Source of the DNA: an uncultured Collinsella sp.
Lineage (GTDB): Bacteria > Actinomycetota > Coriobacteriia > Coriobacteriales > Coriobacteriaceae
Assembly (NCBI GenBank): GCA_902472315.1
Contig: CABRNM010000030.1
Span: 1 to 16,931, forward strand
DNA length: 16,931 nt
Reading direction: 5' to 3'
Of this stretch, positions 1 through 6,476 are shown piece after piece (position 1 is the first letter of the stretch; the number at the start of each line of letters is the position of its first letter). The notes below the pieces were generated by a model. That model ran no database searches and was not told where the DNA came from. It saw only the letters and a list, made by a program, of their open reading frames with translations. A program made the position numbers and the translations under genes.

Positions 1-22
1 TCTAACGCCCACCAAATGTTCG

Positions 23-61
23 CAGCTCAGAGGCTATGTCCTCTGGGCTGTTTTGTTTTTT
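23..61 (+). terminator. Rho-independent terminator of an upstream gene
   Basis: An 11-bp stem (23-33 with 40-50, one G-U pair) closes a 6-nt loop and is followed at once by an interrupted run of ten T with one G. This is a textbook intrinsic terminator reading rightwards, so it should end a plus-strand gene lying left of the window. It also means that what follows needs its own promoter. Confidence 0.85.
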
Positions 62-350
62 GCCACCAAGCGCGCCGCCAAATAAGTCATCAAATATTGA
101 TCCAAGGTCCGTACGCGATGGTCTTTGTATCCCGTAGGGGTGCCGGCAGATTGCATGTGTCCTGGCCCATCATGACCGCAACATGTTGGTCAAGGACAAT
201 CTTTTGGATTCTTTTGGCGCGAGCAGCTTGGTTTTGGTGCTATTTGGCGGCGGCACGGTTGAGGGGGTTTCAAAACTGCTGTGCAGGTAGTTGGGTTGAT
301 AACGTTTTAGCAGTCTGCCAAGAGGCCTTCATTTATAATGCGTCTGCAAA
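62..350. other. No gene recognised
   Basis: About 290 bases between the upstream terminator and the nrdD promoter. Short open frames exist on both strands, but none has a Shine-Dalgarno sequence, recognisable protein family or sustained GC-rich codon pattern. The stretch is richer in T and A than the genes around it. A decayed gene remnant is possible, but I cannot identify one. Confidence 0.4.
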
Positions 351-398
351 TTGACCAATTGCTTTGACCTGCTGAAACACTATATGTTGTGTTTGACC
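351..398 (+). repeat. Three TTGACC hexamers in the nrdD promoter region
   Basis: TTGACC occurs at 351-356, 364-369 and 393-398, all in the same orientation, with start-to-start spacings of 13 and 29. Only the third has a reasonable -10 box at proper spacing (TATAGA at 417-422). The first two could be unused -35 boxes or sites for an activator. The NrdR box lies between the second and third copies. Confidence 0.4.
377..392 (+). promoter_or_regulatory. NrdR box upstream of nrdD
   Basis: The 16 bases ACACTATATGTTGTGT match the palindromic NrdR-box consensus (acaCwAtATaTwGtgt) at all but one position. NrdR is the ATP/dATP-sensing repressor of ribonucleotide reductase operons in bacteria. The box directly abuts the TTGACC -35 hexamer, so bound NrdR would block RNA polymerase. 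NrdR normally binds two boxes 31-32 bp apart. A much weaker match begins at 411, but its 34-bp offset is not the usual one. Confidence 0.8.
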
Positions 399-422
399 TA
401 AAAAAAGAATACAGGATATAGA
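393..422 (+). promoter_or_regulatory. Sigma-70-type promoter for nrdD
   Basis: The -35 box TTGACC (393-398) and -10 box TATAGA (417-422) are separated by 18 bases. Transcription would start near 428-430, giving a leader of about 220 nt before the nrdD start codon. The position right next to the NrdR box supports the call. An alternative -10 (TATGAT at 436-441) lacks a good -35. Confidence 0.5.
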
Positions 423-446
423 TGCCTCTTTGTCGTATGATAGATG

Positions 447-593
447 GCGGACAGAGAACGAGAACCTTATTCGCCCCATTATTTGGATGGATCTTTGAGC
501 CCCTTGATTGGCTGCGAGGATTGTCCGCATGAGGGCCTATGGTTATCGAAAACACAGATTGCGCGACGGCGCCGCAAGACAGGGTAAGCCCTG
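447..593 (+). other. Structured leader of nrdD
   Basis: The presumed nrdD 5' leader contains a long-range perfect 7-bp pairing (GCGGACA 447-453 with TGTCCGC 522-528) and a small hairpin with a TAAG loop (CAGGG 580-584 with CCCTG 589-593). I could not match it to a known riboswitch; in particular the conserved core of the cobalamin aptamer is absent. Whether the structure regulates nrdD is inference. Confidence 0.35.
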
Positions 594-650
594 CCGGGCA
601 TCGTTTGGCTCTGAAGCGCAATGAGGCTACGATGCGAAAGAGGCAAGAGG

Positions 651-2873
651 ATGAAGATCATCAAGCGCAGCGGCACCGAGGTTACCTTTGACATCGATAA
701 GATCGTCAATGCGATCCGCGCCGCAAACTTGGAGGTCGAGGAAGGCTCTCGCCTTACCGACCGCCAGGTGATCTATGCGGCACAAAACGTCGCCGAGGCA
801 TGCGAGAACGCGGGTCACACCGTGTCGGTCGAGGAGATCCAGGATCTGGTCGAGGACGAGATCATGCGTCTCGACTGCTACGAGGTCGCTCGCCATTACA
901 TCATCTATCGCTATGTTCAGAGCCTGAAGCGCCAGAAGAACACGACCGACGACAAGATTCTGTCGCTGATCGAGTGCAACAACGAAGAGGTCAAGCAGGA
1001 GAACTCCAACAAGAACCCGACCGTCAACTCCGTTCAGCGCGACTATATGGCCGGCGAGATCTCCAAGGACCTGACCCAGCGCGTGCTGCTGCCCCAGGAG
1101 ATTGTGGATGCTCACAATGAGGGCCTGATTCACTTCCATGATTCGGACTACTTTGCCCAGCACATGCATAACTGCGACCTGGTGAACCTGGAGGATATGC
1201 TCCAGAACGGTACTGTTATCTCGGGCACGCTGATCGAGAAGCCGCACAGCTTCTCGACTGCCTGCAACATCGCGACGCAGATTATCGCCCAGGTTGCTTC
1301 CTCCCAGTACGGCGGCCAGTCTATCTCGCTGACCCATCTTGCCCCCTTTGTTGAGGTGAGCCGTCAGAAGATTCGCGGCGAGGTTGCCCGCGAGCTCGAT
1401 GAGCTTGGCGTCTCTGCGTCTGCCGAGAAGGTTCGCGAAGTCGTTGAGGACCGTCTGCGCGATGAGATTCGTCGCGGCGTCCAGACGATTCAGTATCAGG
1501 TCGTGACCCTTATGACCACGAATGGCCAGGCGCCGTTCGTGACGGTCTTTATGTATCTTAACGAGGCCCGTACGCCCCAGGAGAAGCACGACCTTGCCAT
1601 GATCGTGGAGGAGACGCTTCGCCAGCGCTACGAGGGCGTTAAGAACGAGGCCGGCGTTTGGATTACCCCGGCATTCCCCAAGCTTATCTATGTACTCGAG
1701 GACGATAACGTTCACGAGGATTCCCCGTACTTCTACCTGACCCAGCTGGCTGCCAAGTGCACCGCCAAGCGCATGGTGCCCGATTACATCTCCGAGAAGA
1801 AGATGCGCGAGCTCAAGCTGTCGAAGGGCGAGACCGCCGGCAACGGCGACTGCTACACCTGCATGGGTTGCCGCAGCTTCCTGACGCCCGACCGTTCGGG
1901 CAACGGCTTTAACAACGTCGCCAACGCGCTGAACTACGACCCGAACAAGCCCAAGTACTATGGTCGCTTTAACCAGGGCGTTGTGACCATCAACCTGCCT
2001 GATGTCGCACTGAGCTCGCACCAGGATATGGACAAGTTCTGGAAGATCTTCGATGAGCGCCTTGAGCTGTGCCACCGTGCCCTGCTGTGCCGTCATGAGC
2101 GCCTGATGGGTACGCTTTCTGACGCCGCACCGATTCTGTGGCAGTACGGCGCCCTCGCTCGTCTGAAGAAGGGCGAGACGATCGACAAGCTGCTCGTGGG
2201 CGGATACTCCACCATCAGCCTGGGCTATGCCGGCCTGTATGAATGCGTCAAGTACATGACGGGCCACAGCCACACCGAGAAGGAAGGCACGCCGTTTGCC
2301 ATGGCCGTCATGCAGCGCATGAACGACAAGTGCGCCGAGTGGAAGGCCGAAAGCGATATCGACTTCTCGCTGTACGGCACGCCGTTGGAGTCGACGACCT
2401 ACAAGTTCGCCAAGTGCCTGCAGCGCCGTTTTGGCATTATCCCGGGCGTTACGGACAAGGGCTACATTACTAACAGCTATCACGTTCATGTGTCCGAGGA
2501 GATTGATGCTTTCGATAAGCTCAAGTTCGAGGGTATGTTCCAGCAGCTTTCGCCGGGCGGCGCCATCTCCTACGTTGAGGTTCCCAACATGCAGGACAAC
2601 CTCAAGGCTGTCATTCGCGTGATGCAGTACATCTACGACAACATCATGTACGCCGAGCTCAACACCAAGAGCGACTACTGCCAGGTGTGCGGCTACGATG
2701 GCGAGATCAAGATTGTCGAGGACGATGGCAAGCTGGTGTGGGAGTGCCCCAACTGCGGCAACCGCGACCAGGAGAAGATGAACGTCGCTCGTCGTACGTG
2801 CGGCTACATCGGTACCCAGTTCTGGAACCAGGGTCGAACCGAGGAGATCCGCGACCGCGTGCTGCATCTCTAA
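651..2873 (+). CDS. nrdD: Anaerobic (class III) ribonucleoside-triphosphate reductase
   Basis: A 740-residue glycyl-radical enzyme that reduces ribonucleoside triphosphates to dNTPs without oxygen. Residues 1 to about 95 form an ATP-cone allosteric domain beginning MKIIKRSGTEV. The catalytic barrel carries Cys175 in HNCDLVNL and the CYTCMGCRS cysteines 401/404/407, which contain the thiyl-radical and redox cysteines of the family. A C-terminal zinc site uses Cys677, 680, 699 and 702. The radical glycine is Gly718 in RRTCGYIG, 22 residues from the end. The start at 651 is chosen because AAAGAGG (637-643) lies at good spacing and the ATP cone starts there; an upstream in-frame ATG at 621 would add ten unrelated residues. 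Regulation by NrdR is likely from the adjacent box. NrdG, encoded downstream, makes the radical. Confidence 0.97.
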   Translation: MKIIKRSGTEVTFDIDKIVNAIRAANLEVEEGSRLTDRQVIYAAQNVAEACENAGHTVSVEEIQDLVEDEIMRLDCYEVARHYIIYRYVQSLKRQKNTTDDKILSLIECNNEEVKQENSNKNPTVNSVQRDYMAGEISKDLTQRVLLPQEIVDAHNEGLIHFHDSDYFAQHMHNCDLVNLEDMLQNGTVISGTLIEKPHSFSTACNIATQIIAQVASSQYGGQSISLTHLAPFVEVSRQKIRGEVARELDELGVSASAEKVREVVEDRLRDEIRRGVQTIQYQVVTLMTTNGQAPFVTVFMYLNEARTPQEKHDLAMIVEETLRQRYEGVKNEAGVWITPAFPKLIYVLEDDNVHEDSPYFYLTQLAAKCTAKRMVPDYISEKKMRELKLSKGETAGNGDCYTCMGCRSFLTPDRSGNGFNNVANALNYDPNKPKYYGRFNQGVVTINLPDVALSSHQDMDKFWKIFDERLELCHRALLCRHERLMGTLSDAAPILWQYGALARLKKGETIDKLLVGGYSTISLGYAGLYECVKYMTGHSHTEKEGTPFAMAVMQRMNDKCAEWKAESDIDFSLYGTPLESTTYKFAKCLQRRFGIIPGVTDKGYITNSYHVHVSEEIDAFDKLKFEGMFQQLSPGGAISYVEVPNMQDNLKAVIRVMQYIYDNIMYAELNTKSDYCQVCGYDGEIKIVEDDGKLVWECPNCGNRDQEKMNVARRTCGYIGTQFWNQGRTEEIRDRVLHL

Positions 2874-3055
2874 TACCGCTCCGGGGCTGAACCGAGAGGG
2901 CCGCTTGGGCATTTGCTCGCTATTTCGGACAGTCCTGCGCAAGACGAAGGCCACATTAAGTGGCCTTCTTTGCGTGCGGAACTCATATCGAGCAAAAGCC
3001 CAAGCGGCCCTCTCGGTTCAGCCAAGTTAACGTAGCTGAGATGCAGCGCGCGGTC
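2853..3055. repeat. 203-bp imperfect palindrome copying the nrdD 3' end
   Basis: A 26-bp perfect inverted repeat (2885-2910 with 2998-3023) continues inwards with another TTTGCTCG match. Outwards, after 14 unmatched bases on each side, lies an 18-bp arm with one mismatch (2853-2870 with 3038-3055). The left outer arm is the coding end of nrdD (codons for DRVLHL), so the right outer arm is an inverted copy of coding sequence. All arms share one centre near 2954. The centre holds the terminator hairpin listed separately. No transposase or target duplication was seen. Confidence 0.85.
2946..2972 (+). terminator. Terminator hairpin downstream of nrdD
   Basis: A perfect 9-bp stem (GAAGGCCAC 2946-2954 with GTGGCCTTC 2960-2968) closes the loop ATTAA and is followed by a short TTT before GCG. 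It forms the core of the larger palindrome. The T-tract is short, so termination may be partial. That would fit nrdG, 330 bases downstream, being read from the nrdD promoter at lower level. Confidence 0.55.
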
Positions 3056-3201
3056 TGCTCACTCCTCGAAGTTCTTAGCGGAAATAATTTGAGCTGCAGC
3101 TGCGATTTACTTGCGATGGCGGTTGAGCCGCAACCCAGTTTTTATTGGACCTCGAACCCTATGCTCGATGTTCGCTTCGTTCATTGAGTTACCCTTTGCA
3201 T

Positions 3202-3285
3202 GAGGCCGGGACATATCGTCCCGCCCGCAGTTTCGCAGGCCGAAGGCCGAGAATGTTTGAGGACGGGATGATATGTCCCGGCCTC
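3202..3285. repeat. Paired REP-like inverted repeat before nrdG
   Basis: Two 22-base arms, 3202-3223 and 3264-3285, are reverse complements except for one position that becomes a G-U pair in RNA. Each arm also contains its own small palindrome (CGGGAC...GTCCCG on the left; CGGGA...TCCCG on the right). The segment can therefore fold either as one long stem or as two small hairpins. The right arm ends 2 bases before the nrdG Shine-Dalgarno GGGAGAG (3288-3294). The design resembles paired REP/BIME units; genome copy number is unknown. Confidence 0.8.
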
Positions 3286-3300
3286 CCGGGAGAGTTACCT

Positions 3301-3882
3301 ATGAACTACGCGAACATTAAGTATTTCGACATTGCTGATGGAGAAGGCGTTCGTACTTCTCTGTTTGTGAGCGGGTGCCGTCGTGGGTGCAAGAATTGTT
3401 TTAACTCTGTCGCGTGGGACTTTGCCGCTGGCGAGCCGTTCGATAGCGCCGTCGAGGACAAGATTATCGAGAGTCTCGATCATCCCTTTATCGATGGTCT
3501 GACGATTTTGGGCGGCGAGCCTATGGAACCTGAGAATCAAGCGGGGCTTGTCGACTTTATCGAACGCGTGCGTGCGGCCTATCCATCGGGGTCGGGCAAG
3601 ACCATTTGGTGCTTTACCGGCGATGTGCTCGAGGAGCTTATGCCGGGCGGTTGCCACCATACCGAGGTCACGGACCGTATCCTTACCTGCCTCGATATGT
3701 TGGTGGACGGTCCGTTCGTTCAGGATTTGTACGATATCTCGTTGCGCTTCAGAGGCTCGAGCAATCAGCGCGTGATCGATATGAACGCTACGCGCGCCCG
3801 TGCTGAGCGCGAGGGCGTTGCGCTTTGTGATGCGGTTGAACTTTGGCGTGATGATCCGGTCTATTCGACCCATACTATGTAG
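3301..3882 (+). CDS. nrdG: Anaerobic ribonucleotide reductase activating enzyme
   Basis: A 193-residue radical SAM enzyme that uses a [4Fe-4S] cluster and S-adenosylmethionine to abstract a hydrogen from the C-terminal glycine of NrdD. The cluster motif CRRGCKNC gives Cys26, Cys30 and Cys33, in the CxxxCxxC spacing of the family. The SAM-binding GGEP motif follows in LTILGGEPMEPEN. The N-terminal YFDIADGEGVRTSLFVSGC is typical of NrdG. The ATG at 3301 follows GGGAGAG at a 6-base spacing; upstream in-frame extension would run through the palindrome and is not credible. It shares direction with nrdD but is 427 bases away, and folE follows after 66 bases. The length is normal for NrdG. Confidence 0.96.
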   Translation: MNYANIKYFDIADGEGVRTSLFVSGCRRGCKNCFNSVAWDFAAGEPFDSAVEDKIIESLDHPFIDGLTILGGEPMEPENQAGLVDFIERVRAAYPSGSGKTIWCFTGDVLEELMPGGCHHTEVTDRILTCLDMLVDGPFVQDLYDISLRFRGSSNQRVIDMNATRARAEREGVALCDAVELWRDDPVYSTHTM

Positions 3883-3948
3883 CTTGTGGCCGATGCCGGA
3901 GGGCGTGGTACCATAGCGCGAACGCAAAATCGGAAAAGTGAGGCCCAG

Positions 3949-4506
3949 ATGGTCGATCAGGAAAAAGTCGAGGCCGCCATTAAGCTGTTGCTTGAGGGCA
4001 TAGGCGAGGACCCAACTCGGGAGGGCCTGCTGGAGACCCCGGCGCGCGTTGCCCGTATGTATGGCGAAATCGCCGGCGGTATGGACCAGAGTGCCGAGGA
4101 GCACCTGTCCAAAACGTTTGCCGTCGCTTCGAACGATTTGGTTATCGAGCGCGACATCACGTTCTACTCGCTGTGCGAACATCATCTGCTGCCGTTTTAT
4201 GGCAAGGCTACGATTGGCTATATCCCCAACGGCCGTGTCGCAGGGCTTTCTAAGCTTGCCCGCACGGTTGAGGTCTATGCCCGTCGTCTGCAGCTGCAGG
4301 AGCAGCTGTGTGCGCAGGTTGCCGACGCCCTCATGGATTATCTCGCTCCCCAGGGAGCGATTGTGCTCATGGAAGCTGAGCATATGTGCATGACCATGCG
4401 CGGCGTGCAAAAGCCCGGCACCAAGACCGTGACGCTCGCTCGTCGCGGCGTCTTTGAGACCGACCCCGCGCTCGAAGAGCGTTTCTTTAGGATGCTGGGC
4501 CGCTAA
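3949..4506 (+). CDS. folE: GTP cyclohydrolase I
   Basis: A 185-residue FolE of type I, converting GTP to 7,8-dihydroneopterin triphosphate and formate, the first step of tetrahydrofolate synthesis. The zinc ligands are visible as Cys76 and His79 in FYSLCEHHLLPF and Cys147 in AEHMCMTMRG. The pterin-site segments GRVAGLSKLARTVEVYARR and RGVQKPG are intact. The ATG at 3949 is preferred because AGTGAGG lies just upstream; the frame stays open 21 codons further but without family similarity. Its stop is 2 bases from the next start, so it is very probably co-transcribed with the HD gene and folB. A weak extended -10 (TGGTACCAT, 3906-3914) lies in the 66-base gap after nrdG. Confidence 0.96.
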   Translation: MVDQEKVEAAIKLLLEGIGEDPTREGLLETPARVARMYGEIAGGMDQSAEEHLSKTFAVASNDLVIERDITFYSLCEHHLLPFYGKATIGYIPNGRVAGLSKLARTVEVYARRLQLQEQLCAQVADALMDYLAPQGAIVLMEAEHMCMTMRGVQKPGTKTVTLARRGVFETDPALEERFFRMLGR

Positions 4507-4508
4507 CC

Positions 4509-5090
4509 ATGAGGGTCGTTAACGACTTTGCATCGAATACTGACGAGGGAACGCCGCGTCGCGGTTTTATGGCTTCAGGCCTGACGCCTTTTGGTGTCAT
4601 GCCTCGCATTGATTACATCTGTGCCAACGGCCTATTCCGGCGCCACCTGGGCAACATTGCTCAGCTGGAATCGGGGCGCATCTTTTGCCGCCACGGTATT
4701 GACCACTTGCTGGATGTCGCCCGTATTATGTGGATTAAGAATCTCGAGGAAGAGCTCGAGTTTGACCGCGAGGTCATCTACGCCACGGCACTTCTTCACG
4801 ATATCGGCAAAGATGAACAGTATGAATCGGGTATATCCCATGATGTTGCAAGCGAGCGCGTCGCTGATGCGATTCTCGGCGGCATGCCCGATGACGTGGC
4901 GTTTGAGCCGGCCGATGCCGCAGCCATTAAGACGGCCATTCTGGGCCATCGAAAGCTGCGCGTGAACAGCCAACCGCTTGAGCGTCTGCTCTACGCAGCC
5001 GACAAAGCGTCGCGCGCCTGCTTTGCATGCCCCGCGCGCAATGCTTGCAACTGGAGCGATGATAAAAAGAACCTGTCGATTCGCGTGTAG
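4509..5090 (+). CDS. HD-domain hydrolase in the folate cluster
   Basis: A 193-residue HD-superfamily metal-dependent phosphohydrolase. The metal ligands are visible as His62/His66 in CRHGIDHLLDVAR, His97-Asp98 in LLHDIG and Asp165 in AADKASR. A cysteine-rich tail (Cys171, Cys174, Cys180, then NWSDDKKN) resembles the tail of the short HD proteins common in Clostridia. Those genes often sit beside folE. A role removing phosphates from dihydroneopterin triphosphate, a step with no other candidate here, is inference. The start is uncertain: the ATG at 4509 is 2 bases after the folE stop without a good Shine-Dalgarno, so translation may be coupled. In-frame ATGs at 4569 and 4599 would also keep the whole domain. 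Confidence 0.85.
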   Translation: MRVVNDFASNTDEGTPRRGFMASGLTPFGVMPRIDYICANGLFRRHLGNIAQLESGRIFCRHGIDHLLDVARIMWIKNLEEELEFDREVIYATALLHDIGKDEQYESGISHDVASERVADAILGGMPDDVAFEPADAAAIKTAILGHRKLRVNSQPLERLLYAADKASRACFACPARNACNWSDDKKNLSIRV

Positions 5091-5133
5091 TTAGTTTACG
5101 CGGTCGGGGTTCTAAACGAAGGAGACGATCGCG

Positions 5134-5619
5134 ATGAGTAACAAGAAACTGCCCGAGAATGCAACCAAGACTGAAGGCGCCGAGCTCGCCCGCCGTGGAA
5201 GGGGCGAAATATCCACCGCAACGGCGGTGCCCCACGTGAGCTATGACGACCTGCGCCATGCCGACCGCATTACTATCGACGGTCTTGAGGTCTTTGCCAA
5301 CCACGGTGTGTATCCCGAAGAGAACGCCCTTGGCCAGAAGTTCATCGTGTCCCTGGTGCTCTATGCCGACCTGCGCGCGGCAGGGGAGCACGACAACCTG
5401 GATGCCTCGATTGATTACGGCTCGGTGTGTCACGATGTCGACGGATATCTGCGCGAGCATACGTTTAAGCTCATCGAGGCTGCAGCCGAGGGGACAGCCC
5501 AGATGCTGCTGCGTCGTTATCCCTCGCTGCTTGGTGTGCGCATAAAGCTTGATAAGCCTTGGGCTCCCGTCGGTCTTCCCCTGGCAAGCTGCGGCGTCGA
5601 GATCGAGCGCGTGCGCTAG
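5134..5619 (+). CDS. folB: Dihydroneopterin aldolase
   Basis: A 161-residue FolB, cleaving 7,8-dihydroneopterin to 6-hydroxymethyl-7,8-dihydropterin and glycolaldehyde. The domain runs from about residue 44 (DRITIDGLEVFANHGVYPEEN) to the end. Glu62/63, Tyr95 in SIDYGSV, Glu115 in KLIEAAAEG and Lys141 in DKPWAPVG match the known active-site positions. The family is usually about 120 residues, so about 40 N-terminal residues are extra, polar and of unknown use. The start is still well supported by AAGGAGA (5120-5126), and no in-frame ATG lies nearer the domain. No folP or folK is in view, so the rest of the pathway must be encoded elsewhere. Confidence 0.93.
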   Translation: MSNKKLPENATKTEGAELARRGRGEISTATAVPHVSYDDLRHADRITIDGLEVFANHGVYPEENALGQKFIVSLVLYADLRAAGEHDNLDASIDYGSVCHDVDGYLREHTFKLIEAAAEGTAQMLLRRYPSLLGVRIKLDKPWAPVGLPLASCGVEIERVR

Positions 5620-5625
5620 CCGACG

Positions 5626-6402
5626 CTAGAGCTTGTTGAGGGATGGCTGCTTGAGCCGCTGCGACAGAGCTTTATTGTTGGGGCAGTACGTGTCGAGCAG
5701 GGCGTGAAACCGCTGATTGTGGCTTGGCTCGAGCAGATGGACGAGCTCGTGGGCGACAACCATGTCGAGACACTCGATGGGATAGGCGGCAAGTTCGCGT
5801 GCGATGCGAACGGCACCGGATTTGGGCGTGCATGAGCCCCAACGCGTTTTCATGCTACGTACGGAAACGCGGGAAACGGCGACACCCATTGCGATTTCGT
5901 ACGCGCGCACCATATCGCGCAGCGCTGTGGTGACCTCGGATGCATAGAGTTGGTCGATGCGGGTCTGGAGCTCATCGGACGTCAGGCCGTCGAGGGTTGC
6001 GCGCCGCTTGGCCTGTGGGCGTTCGTTCGATTTGTCGGCACCTATAAAACTTGCGAAGGTGGCCTGCTTGGGCCGCGGTGCGGGTGACGCAAAGTTGTGA
6101 TCGAGCGCATCTTGTACCGTGATGGGCTTGCCCCAAAGTGCAATGATGGACGAGGGGCTGAGCGGCTCTCGTGCCGTCGCCTGACGCTGCTCGCGCTGGG
6201 CAAGCCGGCTGATAATCCAGGTGCTGTTGCGCTTCACAAACGCTTCGATACGCTCGCGGCTGGCGCCGAGCGGTGCGCTGGCGTGGACCTCACCGCTCGA
6301 TGTGACGCGTAGGTTGAAGTTCTTGACGCGCTTTTTGGTAACGACGACGGGGATGGATGTGCCATCCGGTCGGGATACGGAAATCGTAAACTGCTGCGTC
6401 AA
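5626..6402 (-). CDS. YgjP/DUF45-type zinc metallopeptidase
   Basis: A protein of about 258 residues of the YgjP (DUF45, M48-like) family. From the chosen start, the N-terminal part (TKKRVKNFNLRV...APLGASRERIEAFV) is the family's beta-rich lead-in. The C-terminal catalytic part has MKTRWGSC, then the zinc motif HELVH at about residues 218-222 with a following SHNQRF histidine. Cellular substrates of this family are poorly known. The chosen start is TTG at 6402 because AAGGA lies 7 bases upstream; ATG at 6435 and TTG at 6465 are in frame but lack a Shine-Dalgarno sequence. It lies 74 bases behind the dipeptidase gene, probably in the same transcript, and converges on folB with only 6 bases between stops. 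Confidence 0.88.
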   Translation of the reverse strand: MTQQFTISVSRPDGTSIPVVVTKKRVKNFNLRVTSSGEVHASAPLGASRERIEAFVKRNSTWIISRLAQREQRQATAREPLSPSSIIALWGKPITVQDALDHNFASPAPRPKQATFASFIGADKSNERPQAKRRATLDGLTSDELQTRIDQLYASEVTTALRDMVRAYEIAMGVAVSRVSVRSMKTRWGSCTPKSGAVRIARELAAYPIECLDMVVAHELVHLLEPSHNQRFHALLDTYCPNNKALSQRLKQPSLNKL

Positions 6403-6476
6403 AAGCGGTCCTTCAGATTGGGGACGGGCCGGCATGTCGACCGTTCGGCATACCGGCCCGCTCAAGGGATGTGAAA

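Noticed and set aside
16..354. 112-codon open frame at the left end
   Set aside because: It runs through the intrinsic terminator, has no Shine-Dalgarno, and its Trp/Cys/Arg-rich product resembles no family. A second frame at about 130-290 looks slightly more protein-like but has no start signal either.
411..426. Second NrdR box
   Set aside because: Only about half of the consensus positions match, and the 34-bp offset from the strong box is not the usual 31-32.
428..650. Cobalamin riboswitch before nrdD
   Set aside because: A segment near 576-593 loosely resembles the B12 box, but the conserved aptamer core is absent.
627..2954. 775-codon open frame antisense to nrdD
   Set aside because: It mirrors the strongly biased GC-rich codons of nrdD. 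Its product is repetitive Leu/Val/Ala/His/Asp sequence with no family, and the nrdD motifs on the other strand are complete.
3145..3187. tRNA-like T-arm on the minus strand (GGGTTCGAGG)
   Set aside because: The flanking bases do not form a T-stem or acceptor stem, and no anticodon arm can be drawn.
2960..3187. 75-codon open frame after nrdD
   Set aside because: Its N-terminus resembles an antisense frame of nrdD only because both read the arms of the palindrome. It has no ribosome site or family.
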